NCBI GenBank assembly: GCA_964017195.1
Contig: OZ024896.1
Coordinates: forward strand, 26,883,430-26,947,429
Direction: 5' to 3'
Length of the DNA: 64,000 bases
DNA from: Siderastrea radians
Lineage: Eukaryota > Cnidaria > Anthozoa > Scleractinia > Rhizangiidae
The notes under the pieces were generated by a model. That model had not been told where the DNA came from. It was given only the letters and a program-made list of their open reading frames with translations, and did no database searches. The position numbers were made by a program, and so were the translations under genes. This document shows, one piece after another, positions 37,801 through 50,600 of the stretch (its first letter is position 1; every line of letters starts with the position of its first letter).

Positions 37801-38470
37801 TACTCCGGACCTTCACGGGTGTGTTCGGGGAAAAAATTCGTATGCGCACCATTTTAAAGGAAAACATGTAGATTTCGGGAAAAAATATAAATTGCCGGTT
37901 TCTTCAATTCCGCAAAAGAAAATCGCAAACAACCACGAAAATGACCATGTGTCATTCAATTGAATTAATAGGGTATCAAATCCAAGCGCATTTGCAAAAT
38001 AAATACAGTGTGTTAATCACAAAGGATCAATCATCAAAAGTGTTAGCATTTTTCGATATTCTGACTGGTTACTTTTTAATTAATCTGTCAAGTTCGAGCT
38101 GAAAGAATGCGCAATGGGCATTGCATTGAAGATCGCCACGGGTGAAATATTATAAATTTCAAAAATCCCCGACACACTTTTGTTTCACAACATCTAAGGA
38201 ATGTTCAGGCAAAATTTCACAGAAGTCTGCCGAATTTCGGTACCCTATTAATTCATTAGTTTGCCGGAATAACGCATGGTCATTTTCGCGGTCATTTTTG
38301 CAATTTTCTTTCGTGGAATTAAAACAAACAGGCAATTCATATTTTTTTCCGAAATCTACATTTATTAAGCTTTCCAACGATATATAGTTTGCCACGCTTT
38401 CCTTTAAAATGGCGCACATACGAATTTTTTCCCGGAGGACACGGAAGGACACCGGCGAAGGTCCGGAGTA
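37801..38470. mobile_element. Tc1/mariner-like MITE just upstream of sulfotransferase copy 3
   Basis: The ends are TA-CTCCGGACCTTC and its reverse complement GAAGGTCCGGAG-TA. Similarity of the inverted arms continues inward through AAAAAATTCGTATG and CCATTTTAAAGG for about 65 bp, and more loosely beyond. TA at both borders fits a Tc1/mariner-type target duplication. No transposase. Confidence 0.65.
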
Positions 38471-38683
38471 AACTTAACATAGCAATCAATCATCCAGTCA
38501 CCTTCAAGAACCTACTAAACGAAGTATACCAAGTGTGGCATACAAGAAAAGACTGGCTCAACCTTATTTATACAAAAGGTTTTCTGTCCATTTTCCCAAC
38601 AGGGAGGTTGCTTTGTACATTTGCACAAATGACACTTCTCACGGATTATATATTTACATACTTGCTCTGTCTTGACAGGAACG

Positions 38684-39898
38684 ATGAGATACTCCAGCAG
38701 AATAATCTGGGTCATTTTGGTTGTTGTCCCGCAAGTTCTTCTGATCTGGCTCAGTACCCGGGACAAGACAACCGAAGTAAAAGAGACGGAGGTAACGACG
38801 AGGAAAATAATGATTACCGACAAAACAAGGGAGGTTGCGTCAAACGCAGGCAAACCAAGGTTGAATGTCATCATTTTGACGCACATGAGTTCTGGCTCGA
38901 CGTTTCTCGGGAACCTGTTCAACTTACATCCAGACGTTTTCTATCTATACGAGCCCCTAAACGAGCTAAGGATGGTAGTTCATGGTGATCGAAAGGGTGT
39001 GGGCGAGTGGAATGTCTTGAATAAGAAAGCAGAGAAAGCATACAGGACTGACGTTTCCAACTTGCTTCGGGACTTTTTCACATGCAACTTTCAAGGACAT
39101 AACACAATCAGTAACCTTTTCCCTCATTGGCTAAGAAGATCGAAAAACTACCTGTTATGGAGAAACAAAGACACAAAACTTACAAAGAAAGCAATAAGAG
39201 AAGCTTGCAATTCACGAAGAATCACGGTTGCAAAGATCATGCAAACACGACTTCCGGGTGACACTGGAATACAAGAATTGCAGCGAATCTGTAGCTCTGA
39301 ACCCAGTAAGTTTGAGTGCCTAATAATTCACCTTGTCCGGGATCCTCGAGCAGTTGTATCTTCTTTGATTATCAAAAAGTTTTATATGCCGTACAGGGTT
39401 AAGAAAAAGCTAGTTACCACAAGAAATACAACTCCTGGAGAAAGGGAATTGAGAAGGCACATTTCAGATGTCTTATGCTTGCTAGTCCAGGAAAATTTGA
39501 ACTACATAAACGAGGAATGGTCAAACTGGTTCAGAGGCCGTTACGTCCTGGTTCGTTACGAGGACACTACTAATAATTTGTTCAGAACAATGAATCAGTT
39601 GTACAATTTTACCGGTCTATCCAAGGATACTTCAATTATCAAGTGGATTCGTGAAGGTATACAACCCCCCGGCGTTGAAAACCGCATACCTGCTTTCGTC
39701 ATTTCTAAGAATGATTCCAAAAGAATCGAAAATTGGAGATTTCGCCTTGACACTTCCCAAGTATCCGAGTTTGAGAAAGGGTGTTGGCCTCTGATGTACA
39801 TGATGGGGTACATTTCTATTAATGGCTCTGAGCGTCTTCTGCGTGATACCAGCCAGAAGCTGTGGACTGACAAGATGCCATTCTCTATCCTTCCTTAA
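38684..39898 (+). CDS. Carbohydrate sulfotransferase (CHST1/3-like), copy 3
   Basis: 404 aa if started at the ATG at 38684, the position equal to the start of copy 1. An in-frame TTG twelve bases upstream is not needed. One membrane anchor near the N-terminus, a charged stem, PAPS-binding THMSSGSTFLGNLF and LVRDPRAVVSSL, several sequons, and the shared C-terminus GYISINGS...LRDTSQKLWTDK. It is intact and clearly closer to pseudogene copy 2 than to copy 1 by eye. The predicted role is Golgi sulfation of glycans, as for copy 1. A probable 3' splice site (TTGACAG) ends just before the start codon, so a separate 5' UTR exon is likely. Confidence 0.9.
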   Translation: MRYSSRIIWVILVVVPQVLLIWLSTRDKTTEVKETEVTTRKIMITDKTREVASNAGKPRLNVIILTHMSSGSTFLGNLFNLHPDVFYLYEPLNELRMVVHGDRKGVGEWNVLNKKAEKAYRTDVSNLLRDFFTCNFQGHNTISNLFPHWLRRSKNYLLWRNKDTKLTKKAIREACNSRRITVAKIMQTRLPGDTGIQELQRICSSEPSKFECLIIHLVRDPRAVVSSLIIKKFYMPYRVKKKLVTTRNTTPGERELRRHISDVLCLLVQENLNYINEEWSNWFRGRYVLVRYEDTTNNLFRTMNQLYNFTGLSKDTSIIKWIREGIQPPGVENRIPAFVISKNDSKRIENWRFRLDTSQVSEFEKGCWPLMYMMGYISINGSERLLRDTSQKLWTDKMPFSILP

Positions 39899-40349
39899 CG
39901 GTGGCAAGTAGTGTTTAAGTTTCACTTAGAAGAAAGTAAAGAAAAAGCTGTTCCACAGGAATTTTCTCAACCTATAGCCAAACCGGATGTTTCTTTGAGT
40001 GCAACTTTGCAAACGTCCGCTACAACATTGTATTTAGATTGTCAGTTTGTTCGGAGCAGTTTGCAACTGCCCAGAGCAACTGTTGCTCGCTTCAGTTTCA
40101 AATTTACGTTTTGTCAGTTGAAAACTGTCTCACTAGTTTCCTCGGTAAAATCCTTTACAAATTGAAAATTTTACATGGAATATTGTCCAGTTGGCTAAAA
40201 AATCTGTCATGTGATCGAACAGGTGACGAAATTAAAACTATAACATATTCTGGCCACAAAAACACTTTTATCACAACATCGAATTCTAAAAGCTTTTACT
40301 GAATAAAGCAGTTTTTTGTCTGATCTAGGGGTAAAATGTCTAATGTTAA

Positions 40350-40632
40350 AGGAGAAGGTCACTCCAGGAGCGGTGTATTTTTTGAAATCGCCAATAAAAA
40401 GATAACACTAAGTTGAATTACTGACCGTGGTTTTAGCTTTTAAAGTGCATCCGATCCCACTGGAATTCCTCTCCAAAGAGGGACAAAATTCAACACTGCG
40501 CGCCGCCATTTTGAATCGTACTTAGCTTATAGCAGCCTGGCCGCTTGTCCGTGACGTCAAATCGTACAACGAGACCAGTGATCGGGTAACGTGGGCTCCA
40601 AAAAACGAGTGTTTCTGGAGTGACCTTCTCCT
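40350..40632. mobile_element. 283-bp MITE in the 3' flank of sulfotransferase copy 3
   Basis: The terminal inverted repeats are 18 bp: AGGAGAAGGTCACTCCAG and its exact reverse complement. The paralogous flank of pseudogene copy 2 (about 21436-21465) runs straight through the site without it, giving an empty-site proof of insertion. The flanking bases are TTAA on the left and CTAA on the right, so a TAA or TTAA target duplication is likely. Confidence 0.8.
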
Positions 40633-41282
40633 CTAAGAGGAGTGTGACGGGGAATATCTATGAAGTTGTTGTTGAGGTTGCTTTATTGCCAGAAATAACC
40701 TGGCTAGTTCCTAACGGGGAATTTTTTTTTCGTATTCAAGTGATGTATCCATTCAACGGTAGTCCAAGCCAAATTTTCAGTTTTAAGAGCAATCTGCAGG
40801 GTCCTGCAGAGGAGTCTAGTACGCAATCAAATTAACTTGCAACCTAACGCCATCAAAGTCGGTCGCGACGTTTCGGCAAATTGCTCGGAGAGAACTCTCA
40901 ACCAGAACACCAATGTTGCTGCGGAAGTATGGAAATCTGCACGCAGAGAAACCTCCGGGTTTGACTGCAAGTATTATTTTTGTTTACCAAACCAAATTTT
41001 AGAAACAATTTGCGTAATAAAAGGTTGGAGATGATTGCCAACTAAATTGCAATTATTAGACAACCACAGCAACAAGAACAAGGAAGACGTGAACGGCTAA
41101 GAACGTTCGTATATATGTCACCTAAATAGCACATCAAGATGTTTGGAATTTATTATTACAAGGTCATTGAGGCGACTTGTGAACAGAAAGTAATTAACGA
41201 TAATGGAAAAGCAAGGACTTTTTGGGGGCGTCACGCACTGTCATTTTACATACACTAAAGTCTACCTCAGCTACTCGTGCAA
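40633..41282. other. 3' flank of copy 3, no gene
   Basis: The first tens of bases still align with the flank of pseudogene copy 2; nothing else recognised. Confidence 0.5.
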
Positions 41283-43048
41283 ATAGTAATGCTGACTTTG
41301 CAATCACCCAGTCGTTACCGAACACATTTCTTATCTACCATTTTTTTCAGTTAAATTACCTCTCTTAAGCCCCCGAAAGGTTGCATATTTCTGTGGTATG
41401 TAATAACCTGTCGTAAGCGAACACTCAATGATTGGATTTTACATCGTAGCGGAGCCCGCGGGCGAAGCCCGCCAGCAGAGCACCATTGCTACGCAAATTT
41501 GGTAACCTATCAAGCCAAGAAATTTTGGTAGTGACATAAAAGTCACGTGACCGTCCGTCCGCATCACAGGGTCACCAATACTTGAGATAACCCTATGCTG
41601 TATCCCGCGTTTCTGGCCCGAAATCGCATGGTGACCCGCGTTTTAGCAAAGACAACCAAAGGTAAAAACAATTTTATTAGAGGAAAGAAAAAGTTCTAAA
41701 GAATACTCAGTTGTCTTTTTGGTGGAAGGCGAAAAGTTCAAGTTACTAATTTGACTGCGAGGACTTCATCTCTGTTGTCGGTTCTGCTGCGAACTCGGTC
41801 GGCACAACGCTTGAGTCCAGGTTGAGTTCACAGCATTTGACGGCGGTCCTGATGCCAAACCTAGCAGAGCTAATACCTTCTGGTTTTTCTGTCCTCAGCC
41901 ATGGTTTTTGCAGCGGTCCGAACACATTTTCCCAGGAAAAACACCCTTGTTTATCTTAACACAGTAACTTGCGTAACTGTCGCAACATCGAATCGAGTCG
42001 AAGTACATCGCTTGAATTCGCAGCATTTCGCAATAGTTCGGACGTCAAACAGTTGCAGAGCTAGTGCCTTCACATATTTTCTGTCTACAACCATGGTTTT
42101 TGCAGTGGTCAGAACACATTTCTCCAAGAAAAACACCCGTGTAAATATCAATCGAGCTGCGATCAATAATTATATAAACAGCTGTTTAAGCATTAAAATG
42201 AAAACTAGAGAGGTAGTAGAGGTTGTATAGTGGTTAACGCGTTCCTTTTCATTCTGGAGGTTTAGAGACGCCGGTTCGCCTCCCAGAGGGAAAAGTTTTT
42301 TTTTCATTTTTTTTTTTCTCTCTTTCTTTTTTTGGTAATTACTTTAAAAAATGAATAAGTTCCAGCAATAAAAAAAAATGGGGCTCCACTTTTAGGCTTG
42401 GCTAAATCTATATATTAGTGGATTGGGTAATTAATTGTAGATAAGACCCAGTGTAATTTTGCTACTGTTATTAAAAACTCGCGATCGGGGTAGGGATAGA
42501 TTTCTAACATTTTGATTGGCTCCTCGGAGTTAGGTTATCAGCTAGTATACCTGCTGCGACCAAATATGGTGTTTTTTTCTCCTCTCGCAACCCGTTGAGG
42601 AAAATGGAAGAGTGAAAACTCTTTGCAGCGACGTCATACTTAAGAGAAATATGAAAACAACGCCCCTGAGATACAAATCGAAACTGTTCCGGAGTGCTTA
42701 ATTTCGTATGAAGACAAGAAACCGAAGAAATAGAAATTTAAGAATTTAGCCTTGTGTTTATAATTCCTTTCACGGTCACGACCATTAACATTTTACAAAC
42801 GGTAGGTTAAATAGGGAAGGCTTTCAACTCCGAAATATCAAGACAAGACAGATGGTAAAACACAGTAAAATGCATTTAATAACAATTCTCACACGTTTAT
42901 GACGAGTCAGCTAGTACAAAAATCAACCAAAAATACACTGAACTAGTTACCCAGAAGGGCGACACTTTTTTGGCTATACCACGTAAAATCGACTTTGGTT
43001 TTATATTACATGCACTTGTTGTAGCTCTGTTCCAACAGCTTTAAATGT
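41283..43048 (-). repeat. Repeat family Y, copy split by family K
   Basis: 41283-41448 and 42418-43048 together are the reverse complement of 27105-27905. The gap is filled exactly by the family K element, so K inserted into Y. Confidence 0.65.
41449..42417 (+). mobile_element. Repeat family K, short copy with a tRNA-like segment
   Basis: Starts GCGGAGCCCGCGG, ends TTTTAGGCTTGGCTAAATC plus TATATATTA. The borders are fixed by the uninterrupted family Y copy. Near the 3' end, 42221-42285 has an A-box-like TATAGTGGTTAACGCG and a B-box-like CCGGTTCGCCTCCC, as in a tRNA, but the acceptor arm does not pair. An internal motif around CATGGTTTTTGCAG recurs at 41899 and 42090. Confidence 0.6.
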
Positions 43049-46000
43049 TCACAGGGACAAATTGGATGCCATTTAAGGGCAAATGTTGCCAAAAATCAAG
43101 CATTTTCAAAATATTGTGGCAACAGCTCAGAAATCAATTAGGCTAATATTCTTATGTTGGGTAGACCTTAATGTGGAACAAATCACTGCATAGTTCGTTT
43201 GGCTGAATATCGATTTATTTTCAAGAACATCGATATTAACGGAATTCACTCAAAATACCGCTTTTGGAGCTCAAAATTTAAGGCAAATCTCGAAGCTTCG
43301 CGTAACAAAATGAAGCATTCCAGGGCAATAAAAATTACCAAAACTTGTAGAACGATGCTTAACTATATGTCAAAAGCAATTTCAGCAATTTCTGCTCATT
43401 TATTTACGAGCTCTGATTAAATTTATCCGAAATACTTTTGACTAGATAAAAAGTATATCAAGTTTAACCTCTAAAAAAAAGTATGTGGTACCGAATATTA
43501 TTCGTAAAGAATCTGGATTTCAAGAGGAGAAGGGATGTTCTTTTCCCTCCTAAAAGGGTTTTTTGTGGAAATTTATTGACGCGATGTTATAGAATTTTTA
43601 AGTTGGACAAAATGCGTTGACTCAAGCGATCAGAAAAGTCAGCCTTATTAACTCAGTGTACACATACACAAACAACATCACCTTTACCGCAGTTTTTGAT
43701 CAGCCAACAACCGATTTTAACACAAAATCCTCTAACCTTCATGTTACTGTATCGCCGATGAGAGCTGTAGTCCTTGTTCATGATAAAATTCAAGCAAACT
43801 GCAAGGAAACTTGACAGGTTATCGCAACTTGCCATGCCGTTTAACCGAACATCCGCCGTCTTTTCCTATTTTCGTTAGAAAACAGGCTTCAGGTGTTGTA
43901 CAAAAGATGCCTTTCCTTTGAAACTAGCTCTGAACTGAACAGCGAAACAAGAAGTCGTTAATACAAAAACATCTGTTACGTACGTGCTTTGGGTGATGCC
44001 GCTAATTAATTCAGAACGAGTTTTAGTGAAATCGACAGCTGCATGCATGTACCGCGGTAACGAAAGTTTGGGTGCATCGGGTAAATTTGGGGAATAAGGT
44101 TTAATGTTTTTCAAATAAGCTATTTTTGTCATCCTACGTTTATTAATTTAAGGACTGAGTGAAGATTCTCAGTAGATTGGTTTCGATGAGCACTTTAAAA
44201 TGCGTGAAACTGAAAAAAACGTACGTTGGTTGCGTGACATTAACCCGAGAGCTTTTTCCTGGTGGGCTGGCCGAAGGGATTTGAAAAACTATTCTCTGTT
44301 GGTTTTCCAAGAGGTAGCACAGTTAATGAACGCTATATTAGGTACTGTGGCTGGATTAAAATACAAAGTTGGACACGAAAATCTCCTTTTCGGTCTGAGA
44401 ATGTTTTTTTCTTTTTGTTTAGGGTGGGGCGGGGTTTGGGCTAAAGGTGTTTGAAAAGACGTTTTAGAGAATACTAAGTCGACTGATTGTAAGTGCCCGG
44501 GTGAAAGTGATAGTATAAGTAAACGATTCTTGGCATTAAAGAACTTTCAAATAAAGCAAAGCTTTTCCATGTCTTGTTTCAGAACTTACCTAACCCACCT
44601 TTCATGTGTCATTATTGTGCAGAAGTGAAACCTTTTGCTTTAAAAACATCACACAACGTTCAAGCCAGCCACCTGCATGTGAAAAAGCTTTGTTCAGTAA
44701 TTATAAAAGCGGTTAAGAAAGGAACTTGCAGGTTCTCGATTTTCCGAAAACTGGATTTAACAGACCCAAAAGGCTCCCATTAGAAATACTTAGTCCGTGC
44801 CTGCACCCCTTCCTCGTGCGTTTTAATATTCTTTAAAGGCATCTTGAGGTGACTTGGGCTTCTAAGTCACCCTCATATCAAGGTCTTCGAACACCTTTAA
44901 GAGTGATAGTGGGTCGTTGTAAAATGCCAGTTTTGAGGACTTAAGAGCGGTTTGCTGTAAGAACCGACTAAAGGTATGCAAGATAGAAAAATCCGATTTT
45001 CTCAAAATCTGCCAGAATAAAGGCTTTGGTGAACTAGTTCTAAAAATATAAGTTTCAGGTCGTTTAGGTTTTTATTTATTTTTTAGTGAATATTTTCGTA
45101 TTTTGCCCTTCGCGGCAGTCAAAATCAACGCCAAAATCGTGACTTTTCCGGAAGCTCCTGTTCAAATATTCAAAGCGTCCTAAATAAGATTAACCCGGGG
45201 AGTTAAAAGATCTTATTTTCTATGTTTATTAGCAGTGTCAAAGCTTCATGAAAAGCGAACGTGAATTTTTAACGGAATTTTAAAATTTATACCCAACAAC
45301 GGTCGTTAGCGACAACCCAATTTAGGCTAAATTCAAGGCTCAAAAAAGCACTCTGGTACATGGCTTTACACAAAGAGACTATACTCTGGGAAAGAACAAT
45401 CACTTCAACTAAACATCGGCCGAAAAACATTTTGGGACAAATGAAACGGGGAATTTTAAGAGCGCTTTAAAAACAGGCTACTTGAGTGATATGAGCGACC
45501 CTTTGACCTTTCATGTCAACGGAAATCAACACACAGCAGCTCTTAAAATGTGACTTTCCTTCGCCAGAATACGAGTTTGCTTGTTTTTCTAGAATGTTTT
45601 CAAATAGAGAAAACTAGGATTTTGAATTTGGGGGCCTTTGTTCCCAATAATGAGCGATGTTGGGCAATTTAGAGAAGTATGTTATGAAATTGACCTACTC
45701 TGTTTATCACCGAATTATACATTCAAAGTCTGTTTACAACGTGAATGCGGAATCAATAACGAAGTAAAAATCCGATTCTTGAAATGTTTAGGAAATAACT
45801 CTTACCTAAGCGAGCTTTTCCTGGCTGGAAACTGCAACTTTCATTGCAAAACACATAGCAAGATCGCCGAGCAATGTTGCACGTGAGTTGTCAAATGTTT
45901 CTACATTGAGGTTCCCCATGTTAACGATTAACCAGATTTAGGGCCGCATAGCGTGCAGTCGGAAACAACACTATGGTGACGAACGCTTGTGCTTGATAGG

Positions 46001-46528
46001 AAAAAAAGTAGGGGAAAAAGGAAAAAGAGAGCTTTTATTACCTTTATACTTATTATTATATACTTTTTTTTACGTTCAAACCGGTGACACGTACTACTAA
46101 GCAAGTTCTCCCAATGTTGGTGGCCTTTAGGGTTTAATAGAGCTTTATAGTGCTAGCCCGCTTGCTGACGTCTCCTATTTCCTTTACTTCACAAATGTCT
46201 TTCTCACTGCTCGTGTTCGATGATACAGCAGCCACACCCGTAGACAAGCCTTTTCATGCTGTCTTCCCTATGGATGTCGCACAGGTTCGAGTCAGTCATA
46301 TGCGATAAGGTTGTGAAAAATCAGGAGCCCATGAAAAATTTAATTTTATACTTAAAAAAGTACTTCATCCAGTACAATCTGGCAGGTATCACAGAGATTT
46401 TTCTCTTTTAATATCTCCCGTTTGGGCAGCGGTTCCTCTGCCTGTCCCTGGAAAAATGCTGAATACTCCGCAAATCATCAGGACAATGATTCTCAACAAG
46501 CTAGCATGCTTTACCGGTAGGAATTTTA
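43049..46528. other. Non-coding stretch, no gene recognised
   Basis: Only short random-looking frames. A CGCATAGCGTGC motif at about 45952-45963 recalls the 12-bp repeats inside the Polinton. Confidence 0.5.
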
Positions 46529-46574
46529 CTGAATGCAGTAAAATCTGTTTAAAAACAGATTTTACTGCATTCAG
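46529..46574. repeat. 46-bp palindrome, 22-bp perfect arms
   Basis: The left arm starts CTGAATGCAGTAAAATC, the spacer is AA, and the right arm is the exact reverse complement. It could extrude as a cruciform or be the end-to-end remnant of a small element. It lies about 700 bp outside the Polinton. Confidence 0.9.
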
Positions 46575-47257
46575 CACAGTAACCATATGTTAAGACCCTT
46601 GCCCACCTGCATTGCCAGAGTGAAAAATAAAAACAAAAACAGAAGCAACAACTGCCCGTGTCGCCGACATCACAAGAGAACTCTGCTGTATAACTCAAGG
46701 GATCAAGAATCCCACAATCGACACCGCTATCCTACGACGTGAGTACGCTGGGTGCTATCAACTGCTGTGTAGCATCATGTACTCTAAAGAAGGCCAATAC
46801 CTGGACGGGTTTCTGCAGAGTGGATTTCGGTTACCCAGAAAGAGAAAAAGGGGCTTGTGACGTAGAGGTAGACACTATCGAAACCCTAGCCTGTGTAGCA
46901 AGCGTTTCTGTGGGCCTAGGGTTTTTCGTACGTTCGAAGCATTTTTCGCTTTTTGGCCGCGCAAAAATTGGGCCGAGCGCAAAAGAAGTGGGAGAAGGGG
47001 CCGGGAAAAGGGAGGAAAAAAACGTTTGTCCGCAAACCCCACGAATTTGAAGAACCCGTACGCCAAAGAACGTCAATCAAATCAGTTAAGTTAATTTGAG
47101 CGTGACCGCATCAACACAACTAATTGTTTCTCTCCAGCTGGAAAATTTCCATGGCCAGGTTTGACTCTAGAAGGCGGCTGTTCGGTGGCTTCAAATCTCA
47201 GGGACTTTCGGGAAGCTTTCTCTTTCTACAAAGACTGTTGCCTGATGGAGGTTTGAG
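46575..47257. other. Left host flank of the Polinton, no gene recognised
   Basis: A 103-codon frame (46739-47050) shows no domain. The last six bases, TTTGAG, are the target-site copy. Confidence 0.5.
47252..47257. other. Target-site duplication, left (TTTGAG)
   Basis: Identical to 63639-63644, each directly abutting the element end. Confidence 0.95.
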
Positions 47258-47632
47258 AGTAGTATACAATATAGCAATTTGAGCCCCCCCCGTCAAATTT
47301 ATGATTAATTTACGATCAAATTTTCAATCAAATTTCTCCAATTTTTCCAAATTTGACTGAAAAATCTTTTATCAAAATTAAAGAGAAATTATTTCCAGTC
47401 AAAATCTTCCACCACTTTTACCACCAATTTCCCCCAGTCAAAAAAAATTCCTTCAGCGCATTTCACCATTTTACCAACAATTTTCCAACAAATTTGACTG
47501 AAAAAATCCCCAGTCAAATTTTTACCGTATTATACCCAAAAGATTTCGCTATTTTCAAACCCATATGCATAACTTGTCGCGCCGTTTTCATGAATATATC
47601 TTTTATCGTCAAAGCAGCTGAGTGATATTTTA
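47258..47632. repeat. Polinton left terminal inverted repeat, 375 bp
   Basis: I compared it base by base with the right TIR over the outer 110 bp and the inner 130 bp and saw no difference; the remainder translates identically. It contains a C8 run, many GTCAAA(A/T)TT motifs in both directions (at about 47292, 47314, 47328, 47349, 47396, 47435, 47490, 47511) and the last 33 codons of the polymerase gene. Confidence 0.95.
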
Positions 47633-50600
47633 TCCACCACATAGCTCCCAATTTGATGTCTTTCACTTTTAATTAGTCTCATCGTGTGACGCATCTGCTT
47701 TTTATTGAAAAGCGTATCTTTGTAATTGTCGTGTTGTATTTTTTGTTTTATCACATTCTTTTTTATTCCCTTCGCTGTGCGACTACCCTGTTCATTGTCT
47801 TTCATGTAAGAATACATTTTTGACCTCAAACCAACAAACTCCACAATTGGAATTCCTGCTGCTTCATCCTTGAATTTACCAATGACTTTCTTGTTTGTGC
47901 TATCATAAAACGGGCTATCCTTTGGGTAATCACTGTTGTCGAAAAGATGTTTATCTTTCCAAAAATCTTGATAAACATCATCTGCTTCAATTTCGTATGT
48001 CAAGCTGTCAGTATCTGTAAACAGCAACCGAGCTTTGTCACCATACTGTCTTTTAATGTAATTGTAATGAAAATCATACATCAACGTTTTTGATAAGTCA
48101 AGGATACACATTCCAACATATGCAGGTCTGTTCAATGTTAAAGTTGTTTTGGTTTTATGAACAGCAACTAAATCTTCGTTAAATATTTTATAGCTTATGA
48201 AACTCGGTCTGCTGACCCACTTTGTCAATTGTTCTTCGTCGGTTACAAGTTTGATGTCCTGTCGCTTTCTCAGATTCTCCATCGTTTTTCCAAACACCGA
48301 ATTATTCATCAACTTGAAAAAATCCTTTTCAAAAGAGTTTTTCGCCCCTGCTCTCTTTTTTGTGTTAAAATCGATATAAGATTTCAACCATGGACTCTGA
48401 TCGAATTCGAGAGCTCTGTGAATCTTCGTCAATTTCAACCCCAAAGACATATAGAGTTGCAAGTTGCGGTAATGCAAAACATATCTCTCTTTATTAAACA
48501 ATGTTGGCACCAACTTTTCAACCAGTCCAACCTTTACTTCAAATTTTTCAGCAATTTCTCGGCAATAAGGTGACAGCATACCTTCAGTCACTTTGATTTT
48601 TTCTGCCGCCAGCGGATAGTCGTTGTGGAGGTCATGCAACTCCTCTGGATATTCCAAATCAACCTCCAATACCAATCCTTTTTCCGACTCATCATTATAC
48701 TTGGATAAATCCACCTCTTCTTGAGTCAACCATTTGAAGCCACCCGTCGGAAGATATTGGCTCATCGCCCAACCATAAAGATTGTTTGCATCCAGATACA
48801 TGATGTATTTTGTTGTCTCCTCTGGATTATAATTTTTCATATACTTGTTGTTTGCCTTTCCATATCGATTAGCGATATAACTGATCCCCCCACGCATACC
48901 TTTTTCAATGAATTGAAACATATCAACATCACTTATCAACTCCAATTCAATTTCTGTCATTTTCAGCATTGCGTCCCAACTAAGGCCAGGTGATGTGAAA
49001 TAATGAGCAGGATCCAATTGATAGTATTGTTGACATGCTTTGCGGAAATTTTCAAAAACATCAACCAACAACAAAATATCCGATTTGAGATATAGATCGT
49101 GATACTCTCCCATTGATGATAGACCAAATTTATTCCAAACATTTTGTGCATGTTGATACTCTTCATCTGTGATATGTTCATTATTCATAATACTGAAAAA
49201 ATCTTCTTTCCTCGGTAACCTGCTATCCTCAAACTTTTCAAAACTATTCATATAGTCATAAGGATAAACACCTTTCTTTGTCATCAAACTCAATTGTTCA
49301 CCTTGAAATACTTGCCCCATGTGTTTGAATGCTTCAGCAGGAAGATTATTCACCAAATTACTCAATGACGAGCTCATAAATTGAAAGCTGTCGATGAACA
49401 CAAGGTTATGGCCTAACATGAAGGCCATGTATTTCTCCATGTTACAGGGAATGACATTTATGTTCATGTTATAATATTTCTTTTTCTCTTCATCAAAATA
49501 CACATTCTTTTTCACAATATTACCAATCTCTTGCATTATAAAGTGACTGTCATACCCCTTGAGATTGTGGAACACCACAGGTATTTTATCAGTCAAATAG
49601 AAATTTAGATTACATTTTTCGTGTGCTGAGCCTCTGTATTTACCAGTAACATGACAGTGATCTCTTACTCTTTTATCACCTGCGCCATAAGGTTTCTTGC
49701 AAATGTGGCATTCTTCTGCTTTTTCGAAACTTTCCTTATCCTCGTCTGTCATTTCCATAGGTTTATTGAAGTGGGTGTCCACAACCTTTTCACAGTATTT
49801 AACTTCAGCCAACATGTCATTCATGAACTTCTGAATGGCCATTTCTCCTCTGTAAATTTTGATTGGTTTTGAAAAATTATCGTCATAACAGCAGACAACT
49901 TTATAACCATATCCACAAGCCGTATGTTTTTGATATTGTTCAGTGTAGGATTTTTTCGGAGCTTTCTCATCAACTTTTTCGGTGATGGCTTCAAAATCAG
50001 CATAAATTACGAAAGGTGCCGGTAACTGTCTACGATAATTTTTGAATGCAATTTTTGATCCAGGTTCTGGCATTTTAATGGCTTGTTCCCCATTAATTTC
50101 CACACAATCAACTTTATGTTTCTCAAGACGCTCTTTTGAGCTTAAACATTGAAGACAGTACATACAGAAATGCTTTCTTCCATCATACTTCGTTTGATTG
50201 TGCATAAATTTATCAAAATTCTTTAATAAACAATAATGTTTTATCTCTCCTTCGGTTATTAAGAGCAGATTTAAACAAGAGTTAAACTTTTCTTTTGAAA
50301 CATAAATTGGATATCGTTTCCCTTCCTCATAACCGAAGACATTAACACGAATATTATTCTGTTTCTCTATTTTGTTGTATTGTTTCACAGAAACGGGAAA
50401 CACAATTCCCGAGTAATCCAATTTTTCTACATATTTTTTATCACACTCTTTTATTCTCTGTGAATTTTTTTTCTGTGGCAAGAGGTGGCGAATGTGACAC
50501 CAACGAAAACATTCATTGTCGTTATTTTTAATGTTTATAATCCCTTTACCTGAGTGTTGAAGCTCTTTCGGTAATGGAATATATGTGGATCCTTTCAATG

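Noticed and set aside
46739..47050. 103-codon frame in the left flank of the Polinton
   Set aside because: Open on both strands and in GC-richer DNA, no domain, no homologue in the window.
47353..47625. A 90-codon frame on the plus strand of the left TIR, repeated at 63271-63543 minus
   Set aside because: It is antisense to the polymerase end and built from the Phe/Lys-rich repeats of the TIR. Its duplication only reflects the TIR.
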